Below are positions 24,417 through 31,489 of a DNA stretch of 38,080 nucleotides, piece after piece. The stretch spans positions 1-38,080 of the forward strand of contig SVSN01000022.1 of NCBI GenBank assembly GCA_015064285.1, written 5' to 3'. How positions within the stretch are numbered: the stretch's first letter is position 1; every line of letters starts with the position of its first letter. Under the pieces are notes generated by a model. The model was not told where the DNA came from, ran no database searches, and was given only the letters and a program-made list of their open reading frames with translations. The DNA is from Oscillospiraceae bacterium (lineage in GTDB: Bacteria > Bacillota > Clostridia > Oscillospirales > CAG-272). The position numbers and the translations under genes are program-made.

Positions 24417-25886
24417 ATGAAAAAGATGCATAAGCGTATCTGCCTTTTTCTGGCGCTGCTGATGACGGCTTCTCTCTTTGCCGGATGCGGAGAGGCGGCA
24501 GGCGATGAAACCACTGCGGATACGGCTGCTGAAGTTGTGGAAACCGAAGCCGAGACCGATGAGCTGGAAGCCAGAAAAGCCATTCCCGACGATCTGCCGG
24601 ATATGGATTTCGGCGGATATGAATTCCGGATCCTGACCTATTCTCCCAAAACCTATGAAGTGGAAGAGCTGACGGGGGATGTGGTGGACGATACCAAGTA
24701 CGACCGTCAGATGTATATAAGCGAAACCTATAACGCGGAAATCAAGGCAGCTACCTCCGCAGGGATTGCGGAACTGGATGCAGAACTGCGCGCTGCTGTA
24801 ACCGCAGGGGACGACGCCTATGATATTGCCATCCCGCACCAGATCACCAGCGGCCCCGGCTTCATTACATCCAACCTGATTCTGGACTGGAACACGGTTC
24901 CCTATATCAATATGGAAAAGCCCTGGTGGAACCAGCGGATCAATGAAACCATCAATATCATGAACAAGCAGTTCTATATTGCCGGTTATATTTCCATGCC
25001 CGCGCCGTTCTGTATGTTTGTCAACAAGGCATACATGGAAGACTACGGTTACGGCGATATTTACAGCATCGTCAGAGAAAAGAAGTGGACCTTCGATATG
25101 CTGACCGAAATGGCTGTGGCTACCACCATGGATCTGAACGGTGACGGGGAAATGACCCCTGACGCTGACCAGTATGGGATCACCTGCAACAACGACAATA
25201 TGACCCTGAACTTCATGTATTCTTCCGGTGTACTGTCTGTTCTGATCGATGACGAAGGCAAACCCGTGCCCAACACCTACAACGACAAGATGCTGTCCCT
25301 GGTAGAAGGCGTATATTATCTGGTGCATGAAAGCCAGACCTGTATTTACGACGATTACAACACACAGGATACTGTCGGCAGACCGGCATTTGCGGAAGGC
25401 AGAGTTATGTTCCGTACCGGCGAAGTACATGAACTGTCCAAGTTCCGCGATTCCGAACTGGATATTGGTCTGATCCCCTATCCCATGTGGGACGAAACAC
25501 AGGGCTATTACGCTACCCATGTTGACGCATGGAACGGTATGCTCTGCATTCCCGTAACTGCCACCGATCCGGAAAGAACCGGTTTCCTGACGGAAGCAAT
25601 CGCAGCGTACACCTACAAGTACTGTATCCCCGCTTACTATGATGTAGCGCTGGGTACCAAGTTCGTGCGTGACGAAGAATCCACCGAAATGATGGACCTG
25701 ATTTTCGACAGTGTGGTATATGACTTCGGTTATATCTTCGACTCCTGGAAGGGCTGCACCTGGACTCTGCCCAGAATGATGGGCGGCAACGGTTCCACCG
25801 ACCTTGCTTCCTACTGGAAGGGTATCGAAAAGACTATTACCAAGCATTACGAAGACCTTTACGAGGCGGTTGCCGAAAACGGCTGA
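24417..25886 (+). CDS. Extracellular solute-binding lipoprotein (ABC sugar-type)
   Basis: The protein has 489 residues. A lipoprotein signal (KKMHKRICLFLALLMTASLFAGC, lipobox LFAGC, Cys near residue 23) and an acidic linker precede the binding domain. Features of family 1 solute-binding proteins include FRILTYSP at the start of the fold and DIAIPHQITSG. LNGDGEMTPDADQYGI, a calcium-loop-like segment common in sugar binders, and GRVMFRTGEVHEL are further features. It should capture a saccharide outside the membrane. No permease or ATPase gene is adjacent, so it is an orphan here. AGAAAGGA lies 8 bases before the ATG. A weak extended -10 (TGG TAAAAT, 24373-24381) may be its promoter. It ends at a terminator, separate from the oxidoreductase genes downstream. 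Confidence 0.85.
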   Translation: MKKMHKRICLFLALLMTASLFAGCGEAAGDETTADTAAEVVETEAETDELEARKAIPDDLPDMDFGGYEFRILTYSPKTYEVEELTGDVVDDTKYDRQMYISETYNAEIKAATSAGIAELDAELRAAVTAGDDAYDIAIPHQITSGPGFITSNLILDWNTVPYINMEKPWWNQRINETINIMNKQFYIAGYISMPAPFCMFVNKAYMEDYGYGDIYSIVREKKWTFDMLTEMAVATTMDLNGDGEMTPDADQYGITCNNDNMTLNFMYSSGVLSVLIDDEGKPVPNTYNDKMLSLVEGVYYLVHESQTCIYDDYNTQDTVGRPAFAEGRVMFRTGEVHELSKFRDSELDIGLIPYPMWDETQGYYATHVDAWNGMLCIPVTATDPERTGFLTEAIAAYTYKYCIPAYYDVALGTKFVRDEESTEMMDLIFDSVVYDFGYIFDSWKGCTWTLPRMMGGNGSTDLASYWKGIEKTITKHYEDLYEAVAENG

Positions 25887-25905
25887 TTGCCCTCTGAAAA
25901 AAACG

Positions 25906-25945
25906 AAAATGGCATGGCTCTGCGGGGTCATGTCATTTTTGATGC
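25906..25945 (+). terminator. Terminator of the solute-binding protein gene
   Basis: AAAATGGCATG (25906-25916) pairs with CATGTCATTTT (25929-25939), with one G-U pair, and T residues follow. Confidence 0.8.
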
Positions 25946-26029
25946 GGCCAGAAAGGCTGTGCTGAACAACCAAAATATGTGGTGAAAAGCACCAAAAATA
26001 CAGAGGGCGATTTGTTCATGCATACGAAA

Positions 26030-26056
26030 GCGTGAAATAGCCGGAACAATTCACGC
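26030..26056. promoter_or_regulatory. Candidate operator upstream of the oxidoreductase operon
   Basis: GCGTGAA (26030-26036) and TTCACGC (26050-26056) form a perfect inverted repeat with a 13-base centre. It lies just upstream of the -35 box at 26064, where an activator would bind. Confidence 0.45.
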
Positions 26057-26063
26057 ATGGCAC

Positions 26064-26092
26064 TTGCAATCTGCGGGAAAATCATTTATCAT
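26064..26092 (+). promoter_or_regulatory. Promoter of the Gfo/Idh/MocA operon
   Basis: TTGCAA (26064-26069), a 17-base spacer and TATCAT (26087-26092). The leader of about 80 bases runs to the first oxidoreductase gene. Confidence 0.6.
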
Positions 26093-26177
26093 ATAGATAC
26101 ATTGTGGGGAAATGCGTCTTGGAGCACAATATATTCCAAAATGCACCCGCAAGAACAAGATTGTGAGGTAATAAATT

Positions 26178-27278
26178 ATGGCAATTGGTGCAAATGATAA
26201 GGTAAGAGTCGGTATCATCGGCTGCGGCGGTATCGCCAACGGTAAGCATATGCCTTCTCTGGCAAAGATCCCGCAGGTGGAAATGGTTGCTTTCTGTGAT
26301 ATCATCGTGGAAAGAGCAGAAGCTGCTGCTGCCAAGTACGGTGCACCCGGTGCTGCTGTATATGAAGATTATAAGAAGCTGCTGGAAGACAAAACCATCG
26401 ACGTAGTTCATGTTCTGACTCCCAACAGAGCACACAGCTTTATCACTGTTGACGCTCTGGACGCAGGCAAGCACGTTATGTGCGAAAAGCCCATGGCAAT
26501 CAACTCCGTGGAAGCCAAGAAGATGCTGGACGCTGCCAAGAGAAACGGCAAGAAGCTGACCATCGGTTACCAGACCCGTCAGAGAAGCGATTCCCAGTTC
26601 CTGAAGGCAGAAGCAGAAGCCGGCACTTTCGGTGATATCTACTACGCCAAGGCAACCGCAATCCGTCGCCGTGCCGTTCCCACCTGGGGTGTATTTCTGA
26701 ATGAATACGAACAGGGCGGCGGTCCCCTGATCGACATCGGTACCCACGCACTGGACCTGACTCTGTGGATCATGAACAACTACAAGCCCGCATACTGCCT
26801 GGGCACCACCTACCACAAGCTGAACAAGGATACCGAAACCGGCAACGCATGGGGCGACTGGGATCCCGCCAAGTTCACCGTGGAAGACAGCGCATTCGGT
26901 ATGATCGTAATGGAAGACGGCGCAACCATCAATCTGGAAGCTGCATGGGCACTGAATACCCTGGATGTTAAGGAAGCTGTTACTTCCGTATGCGGCACCA
27001 AGGCCGGCGGTGACCTGTGGGACGGCGTTCGTATCAACGGTATCCGTCAGGGCAGACAGTATGTTCTGAAGCCGGATCTGTCCGCAGGCGGCGTAGCATT
27101 CTATGACGGTGCTGCCGGTGACGACATGGCTACCAGAGAAGCCCGTCAGTGGATCAATGCTATCCTGAACGACAAGAATCCCTGCGTACTGCCCGAACAG
27201 GCATACTGCGTAACCCAGATTCTGGAAGGTATCTACACTTCCGCCAAGACCGGCGATATCTATCGCTTCAACAAGTAA
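26178..27278 (+). CDS. Gfo/Idh/MocA-family NAD(P)-dependent oxidoreductase, copy 1
   Basis: The protein has 366 residues. The Rossmann fold (VRVGIIGCGGIANGKHMPSLAKI, residues 9-31) is followed by VHVLTPNRAHSFITVDALDAGKHVMCEKPMAIN, with the EKP motif of the family. The C-terminal alpha/beta domain has GGGPLIDIGTHALDLTLWIM, whose Asp and His are the usual catalytic pair (DxxxH). Members oxidise or reduce sugars, inositols and glycosides. Codon use is strongly biased (CTG, AAG, GTT), suggesting high expression. GAGG lies about 11 bases before the ATG. A near-identical copy follows 39 bases later, and then a TIM-barrel isomerase. The substrate is not predictable. Confidence 0.93.
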   Translation: MAIGANDKVRVGIIGCGGIANGKHMPSLAKIPQVEMVAFCDIIVERAEAAAAKYGAPGAAVYEDYKKLLEDKTIDVVHVLTPNRAHSFITVDALDAGKHVMCEKPMAINSVEAKKMLDAAKRNGKKLTIGYQTRQRSDSQFLKAEAEAGTFGDIYYAKATAIRRRAVPTWGVFLNEYEQGGGPLIDIGTHALDLTLWIMNNYKPAYCLGTTYHKLNKDTETGNAWGDWDPAKFTVEDSAFGMIVMEDGATINLEAAWALNTLDVKEAVTSVCGTKAGGDLWDGVRINGIRQGRQYVLKPDLSAGGVAFYDGAAGDDMATREARQWINAILNDKNPCVLPEQAYCVTQILEGIYTSAKTGDIYRFNK

Positions 27279-27317
27279 TTCATACAGATAAAATATATCC
27301 ATACGGAGGATTTACAT

Positions 27318-28406
27318 ATGGAAAAGGTAAGAATCGGTATTATCGGCTGCGGCGGTATCGCCAACGGTAAGCATATGCCCTCTCTGGCAAAGATTCCGGA
27401 AGCTGAAATGGTTGCTTTCTGTGACATCGTGATCGAAAGAGCTGAAGAAGCTGCCAAGAAGTACGGCGTAGAAGGCGCAAAGGTTTACGAAGACTATAAG
27501 CAGCTGCTGGAAGACAAGACCATCGACGTGGTTCACGTTCTGACGCCCAACAGAGCACACAGCTTTATCACTGTTGACGCTCTGGACGCAGGCAAGCATG
27601 TAATGTGCGAAAAGCCCATGGCAATCAACTCCGTGGAAGCCAAGAAGATGCTGGACGCTGCCAAGAGAAGCGGTAAGAAGCTGACCATCGGTTATCAGAA
27701 CCGTCAGAGAAACGACTCCCAGTTCCTGAAGGCAGAAGCAGATGCCGGCACTTTCGGTGACATCTACTATGCAAAGGCTACCGCTATCCGTCGTCGTGCC
27801 GTTCCCACCTGGGGTGTATTCCTGAACGAATACGAACAGGGCGGCGGTCCCCTGATCGACATCGGTACCCATGCACTGGACCTGACCCTGTGGACCATGA
27901 ACAACTACAAGCCCGCATACTGCCTGGGCACCACATACCACAAGCTGAACAATGACACCGAAACCGGCAACGCATGGGGCGACTGGGATCCCGCCAAGTT
28001 CACCGTGGAAGACTGCGCATTCGGTATGATCGTCATGGAAAACGGCGCTACCATCAACCTGGAATCCGCATGGGCTCTGAACACTCTGGATGTAAGAGAA
28101 GCTGTTACTTCCGTATGCGGCACCAAGGCCGGCGGCGATCTGTGGAATGACGGTGTTCGTATCAATGGTATCCGTCAGGGCAGACAGTATGTTCTGGAAC
28201 CGAACCTGTCCGCAGGCGGCGTAGCATTCTATGACGGTGCTGCCGGTGATTCTCCCGCTGTAAGAGAAGCCCGTCAGTGGATCAATGCTATCCTGAACGA
28301 CAAGAACCCCTGCGTACTGCCCGAACAGGCATACTGCGTAACCCAGATTCTGGAAGGTATCTACACTTCCGCCAAGACCGGCGATATCTATCGCTTCAAC
28401 AAGTAA
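27318..28406 (+). CDS. Gfo/Idh/MocA-family oxidoreductase, copy 2 (tandem duplicate)
   Basis: The protein has 362 residues and differs from copy 1 by about 26 substitutions and one inserted Asn by my hand count, so about 93% identity. The differences cluster near residues 25-60 and in the segment DSPAV (DDMAT in copy 1). The Rossmann motif, EKPMAIN and GGGPLIDIGTHALDL are unchanged. The last 130 bases of the two genes are almost the same, which indicates a recent duplication or gene conversion. GGAGG lies 9 bases before the ATG. It is in one operon with copy 1. A hairpin lies between it and the isomerase gene. Confidence 0.93.
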   Translation: MEKVRIGIIGCGGIANGKHMPSLAKIPEAEMVAFCDIVIERAEEAAKKYGVEGAKVYEDYKQLLEDKTIDVVHVLTPNRAHSFITVDALDAGKHVMCEKPMAINSVEAKKMLDAAKRSGKKLTIGYQNRQRNDSQFLKAEADAGTFGDIYYAKATAIRRRAVPTWGVFLNEYEQGGGPLIDIGTHALDLTLWTMNNYKPAYCLGTTYHKLNNDTETGNAWGDWDPAKFTVEDCAFGMIVMENGATINLESAWALNTLDVREAVTSVCGTKAGGDLWNDGVRINGIRQGRQYVLEPNLSAGGVAFYDGAAGDSPAVREARQWINAILNDKNPCVLPEQAYCVTQILEGIYTSAKTGDIYRFNK

Positions 28407-28418
28407 TTGTACTTTTCT

Positions 28419-28470
28419 GTGGGGACGGTCCGAGCGTGTCATGGCCCGGCCTTTCCCCACGGTTTCTTTT
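28419..28470 (+). terminator. Intercistronic attenuator-like hairpin
   Basis: GTGGGGA (28419-28425) pairs with TCCCCAC (28454-28460), and a T-rich tract (28463-28468) follows. It lies between oxidoreductase copy 2 and the isomerase gene. No new promoter is evident downstream, so it may lower rather than abolish downstream transcription. Confidence 0.55.
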
Positions 28471-28504
28471 CCCAACAAAATTTACAGACAAGGAAATAAC
28501 GAAT

Positions 28505-29473
28505 ATGAAACTTTGTGTACTTGCGAATCTGTACGGTTCCAAGCCGCTGGACGAAGCTCTGTCCATTCTGAAGGGTATGGGCGTGGAAGCTGTTGAAATC
28601 GGCTGCGGCGGTTACCCCGGAAAGGCTCACTGCGATCCTGAAGTTCTGCTGAACGATGATGCCAAACTGCAGGAGTGGCTGGACACCTTCAAGAAGTATG
28701 ATATCGAACTGGCAGCTCTGTCCTGCCACGGCAACCCTGTTCATCCCGATCCGGCCATCGCCGCTTCCTATGACAAGGATTTCCGCAACGCCTGCCTGCT
28801 GGCCGAAAAGGTTGGTGTGGATACCATCATCACCTTCTCCGGCTGTCCCGGTGATGCACCCGGCGCCAAGTACCCGAACTGGGTTACCTGCCCCTGGCCG
28901 GAAGACTTTCTGGCCATTCTGGATTATCAGTGGAACGAAGTGCTGATTCCTTACTGGAAGGAAGCCGGCGCTTTTGCCGAAGCTCACGGCGTAAAGCACA
29001 TCGCTCTGGAACTGCATCCCGGTTTCTGCTGCTACAACACTGAAACCCTGCTGAAGCTCCGTGCGGCTGTTGGTCCCGTGATCGGCGCCAACTTCGACCC
29101 CTCTCACCTGATCTGGCAGGGTATGGAACCCGCTGCCGCTATCCGGATGCTGGGTGATGCCATCTATCACGTACACGCCAAGGATACCAAGATCGACGCC
29201 ATCAATACCGCACGCATCGGCGTTCTGGATACCAAGCACTACAGCGACGAGGCTAACCGTGCATGGGTATTCCGTGCCGTTGGTTACGGCCATGACGCTT
29301 CCTACTGGAAGGATATCATGGACAATCTCCGTCTGGTTGGCTATGACAGAGTTATGTCCATCGAACACGAAGACAGCCTGATGTCCATTGATGAAGGTCT
29401 TGCCAAAGCTGTGGAATGCCTGAAGACCGTGATCATGCATGATCCCAAGCCGGGCACAATGGCATGGGCGTGA
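28505..29473 (+). CDS. Sugar phosphate isomerase/epimerase-type TIM-barrel protein
   Basis: The protein has 322 residues of the xylose isomerase-like fold (AP_endonuc_2). KLCVLANLYGSKPLDEALSILKGMGVEAVEIG at the start is the first beta-alpha unit. HIALELHPGFCCYN carries a metal-ligand Glu, GANFDPSHLIWQGMEP carries Asp and His, YHVHAKDTKID carries His-x-His, and SIEHEDSLMS carries the last Glu. The metal site therefore looks complete. Such proteins pair with Gfo/Idh/MocA enzymes in inositol and glycoside degradation. The ATG at 28505 has AAGGA about 11 bases upstream. The frame is open earlier but overlaps the previous gene and contains no domain. The small membrane protein gene overlaps its end by 10 bases. 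Confidence 0.9.
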   Translation: MKLCVLANLYGSKPLDEALSILKGMGVEAVEIGCGGYPGKAHCDPEVLLNDDAKLQEWLDTFKKYDIELAALSCHGNPVHPDPAIAASYDKDFRNACLLAEKVGVDTIITFSGCPGDAPGAKYPNWVTCPWPEDFLAILDYQWNEVLIPYWKEAGAFAEAHGVKHIALELHPGFCCYNTETLLKLRAAVGPVIGANFDPSHLIWQGMEPAAAIRMLGDAIYHVHAKDTKIDAINTARIGVLDTKHYSDEANRAWVFRAVGYGHDASYWKDIMDNLRLVGYDRVMSIEHEDSLMSIDEGLAKAVECLKTVIMHDPKPGTMAWA

Positions 29474-29664
29474 GTGCGGCGGATCTGTTTACTGCGGGAC
29501 AAATTCTGCTGACTTCTCCGGCAACGGACGACCCTATTGTGGTAATTGTGATTGCCATGGTGATTTCCGGTGTGCTGATGCTGGTCTGCGGCGGACTGGG
29601 CCTTGCTGCCAGAATCCGGCGTGCAAAGGAAGCAAAAGCAGCGGAGAAGTATAAAACAAAATAA
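29464..29664 (+). CDS. Small single-pass membrane protein
   Basis: The 66-residue protein has one strong hydrophobic helix (about 25-50, VVIVIAMVISGVLMLVCGG) and a basic tail rich in Lys and Ala. No family is recognised. The ATG at 29464 overlaps the last codons of the isomerase gene, so translation would be coupled. A GTG two codons later is an alternative start. No clear ribosome site is visible. A terminator follows directly. Confidence that it is expressed is moderate. Confidence 0.55.
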   Translation: MGVSAADLFTAGQILLTSPATDDPIVVIVIAMVISGVLMLVCGGLGLAARIRRAKEAKAAEKYKTK

Positions 29665-29668
29665 AAAG

Positions 29669-29703
29669 AAGGACAGATACCTTACGGGGTGTCTGTCCTT
29701 TTT
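29669..29703. terminator. Bidirectional terminator
   Basis: AAGGACAGATACC (29669-29681) pairs with GGTGTCTGTCCTT (29688-29700), followed by TTT. On the minus strand T-rich sequence also follows the stem, so it can end the convergent phosphodiesterase gene too. Confidence 0.88.
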
Positions 29704-29714
29704 GTCTGGGCAAT

Positions 29715-30218
29715 TTATTCCAGAGGTTTTCCGAAACCGCAGAGCAGCTGGCCCTGAACGATCTCCAGTACGCCGTAGGAGGGACGGAAACCTGCGCCTG
29801 CGGAGCCGGGGTTGATACAGCGGACGGTGCCGTATACGGTATCTTCTCTGTGGTCATCACTCATGTGGGTGTGACCGTACAGGAGAATCTGCGCTTTTGT
29901 CCGAGCTGCGCTGGCGGCTGCCATCAGAATATCGTTTTTTACATGAAAATGGTGGCCGTGGGTCAGAAACAGGGTGAAATTCTCTGCGGTGACGATCCGG
30001 CTGGGTGGCAGCTTGCAGGCGGTTGACCACTCATCGCAGTTGCCCTTTACAGCATGGGCGGGAATATCGGGGTAACGATCCCGCAGTTCGGTAAAATCGC
30101 GCCAGCCGTCGCCCAGATGAATCAGCATATCCACACCACCGTGTTCCAGATGGTCTTTAACGGCCTTCTGCATAAAGGCGGGATTGCCGTGGGTATCGGA
30201 GAAAACGAGAATTTTCAT
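29715..30218 (-). CDS. YfcE/MJ0936-type metallophosphoesterase
   Basis: The protein has 167 residues. Calcineurin-like metal motifs are complete: VFSDTHGN (residues 5-12, D and H), LIHLGDGW, VKGNCDEW (GNxD/H type), LTHGHHFHV and YGHTHMSD. The size and the GNCDEW form match YfcE/YsnB-like phosphodiesterases that act on small phosphodiesters. ATG 30218 is preferred: AGGAG then lies 8 bases away, while the ATG at 30224 would be only 2 bases from it. It is monocistronic and converges on the small membrane protein gene. Confidence 0.9.
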   Translation of the reverse strand: MKILVFSDTHGNPAFMQKAVKDHLEHGGVDMLIHLGDGWRDFTELRDRYPDIPAHAVKGNCDEWSTACKLPPSRIVTAENFTLFLTHGHHFHVKNDILMAAASAARTKAQILLYGHTHMSDDHREDTVYGTVRCINPGSAGAGFRPSYGVLEIVQGQLLCGFGKPLE

Positions 30219-30243
30219 GGTCATAGCTCCTGTTGGAAAGATA

Positions 30244-30273
30244 TTGTCACGTGAGGCGAACAGTGCGTATACT
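30244..30273 (+). promoter_or_regulatory. Promoter of the three-gene unknown unit
   Basis: TTGTCA (30244-30249), an 18-base spacer and TATACT (30268-30273). Confidence 0.6.
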
Positions 30274-30307
30274 GAAGATGATACGGATTTCAGATGGGAG
30301 GGTTTCT

Positions 30308-30529
30308 ATGAAACTGGAGAAAAAGATGATCGATCAGATGCTGGCGCTGCCGGATGATAAGCTGTGGCAGATGTTTCAGCTGTTGTCCATGGGAAGCGGA
30401 CTGAAAGTGGGAGATAAGGTACCGGAGCCTTCCGGGATGCGGAAACTGCGGGCAGTCCTGGAAGCGGTGACGGATTCTGATATCGGCAGAGTCATGGAAC
30501 TGATTGAGATTTACAAGAGAACAAAGTGA
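30308..30529 (+). CDS. Small helical protein of unknown function
   Basis: The 73-residue protein is largely helical and charged (KLEKKMIDQMLALPDDKLWQMFQLL, then MRKLRAVLEAVTDSDIGRVMELIEIYKRTK). No family is recognised. GGGAGGG lies 5 bases before the ATG, and an earlier in-frame start lacks a ribosome site. It is followed after 6 bases by the next gene of the same unit. Confidence 0.7.
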   Translation: MKLEKKMIDQMLALPDDKLWQMFQLLSMGSGLKVGDKVPEPSGMRKLRAVLEAVTDSDIGRVMELIEIYKRTK

Positions 30530-30535
30530 GGGCGT

Positions 30536-31039
30536 ATGGAAGGCGATATTTCGGAAATGCTCCGTCAGATTATGGGGAATCCGCAGTTCGGTTCCATGGT
30601 GCAGGCTGTAAAAGCACAAATGGGCGGTGAGGGGGACAGCATGCCGGATCCGGCGAAAATCATGGAGAAAATGCCGGAGATGATGGCTGCACTCGGCCCT
30701 TTGCTGGGCAGCAGCGGAGCACGGGAGACAGGACAGCAGGATGAACCGGAACGGGCGGAAGAATCGGAGAAACAAGAGGGAACGCCGGCATCGTCACCTT
30801 CTGCGGAGAAAGAGAATGCAGCTTCAGACAGAGAGCCGGACAGGGTGGCGGAAAACGGACTGCCGCCGGTTATGCAGCAGTTTTTCAGACCGGGAAGCCG
30901 GGAAAAACGAAACAGACTGCTTTCGGCACTGAAACCCTATCTCAGTCCGGCCAGATGCATACTGATTGACAGAGCCATGTCTGCCATGCAGATGGGCGAA
31001 CTGCTGGGAACGGTGATGCCGCAGGACAAAGGGCGATGA
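30536..31039 (+). CDS. Hypothetical protein with a conserved-looking C-terminal helix pair
   Basis: The protein has 167 residues. An N-terminal Met-rich helical part (EMLRQIMGNPQFGSMVQAV, KIMEKMPEMMAALGPLLG) is followed by an acidic, disordered linker (about 62-105). A C-terminal helical pair reads RNRLLSALKPYLSPARCILIDRAMSAMQMGELLG. I recall similar endings in small uncharacterised clostridial proteins but cannot name a family. No signal peptide or membrane helix is seen. The first ATG overlaps the ribosome region of the previous gene (GTGAGGGCG). It is the middle gene of the unit. Confidence 0.7.
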   Translation: MEGDISEMLRQIMGNPQFGSMVQAVKAQMGGEGDSMPDPAKIMEKMPEMMAALGPLLGSSGARETGQQDEPERAEESEKQEGTPASSPSAEKENAASDREPDRVAENGLPPVMQQFFRPGSREKRNRLLSALKPYLSPARCILIDRAMSAMQMGELLGTVMPQDKGR

Positions 31040-31051
31040 AGGAGGGGCGTT

Positions 31052-31486
31052 TTGTATTCCAGAAATACAGACAGAGGCGGAAGACGGATCAAGCTGCCGC
31101 CTGGCTATGACGGAAGTACATTCCGGCACGACACGGGAGAGATCCGCAGACTGGCAGAAGAAACAGATATGAAGATCCACAGCCCTGATAGGGAGGCGTC
31201 AGAACCGGAGATAAATGAATCTCCGATACCGGAAAAGGAACGCAGAACAGAGGCTGTTTTCCAGGATGCTCCTGTAAGTATACCGGATGGGGCGGCATCA
31301 TTGCTGCTTCCGGTACAGAAAGAAGAAAAGCGGTCGGCGGAATCCTTTCTGGAAGGGCTGCTGAAAGGACTTGGAAGCGAGGAATGGCTTCTGTTTCTGC
31401 TGATCCTGCTGCTTGCGGCAGACGGAAATGACTGCTGGGATGCGATTCTGCTGCTGGGACTGCTGCTGGCGGTGTCGGACAAATGA
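31052..31486 (+). CDS. Small protein with Leu-rich C-terminal hydrophobic segment, TTG start
   Basis: The 144-residue protein starts at TTG (31052) with GGAGGGG 5 bases upstream. The first 90 residues are polar and probably disordered. The last 35 are EEWLLFLLILLLAADG, NDCWDAILLLGLLLAVSDK: two short hydrophobic helices separated by an acidic loop. This layout occurs in small uncharacterised clostridial membrane proteins. Its stop codon is 3 bases from the stop of the convergent minus-strand gene, with no terminator between. Confidence 0.65.
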   Translation: MYSRNTDRGGRRIKLPPGYDGSTFRHDTGEIRRLAEETDMKIHSPDREASEPEINESPIPEKERRTEAVFQDAPVSIPDGAASLLLPVQKEEKRSAESFLEGLLKGLGSEEWLLFLLILLLAADGNDCWDAILLLGLLLAVSDK

Positions 31487-31489
31487 GCG

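Noticed and set aside
26178-28406. Tandem oxidoreductase genes as an assembly duplication
   Set aside because: The copies differ at many positions, including an indel and different starts, so both are real.
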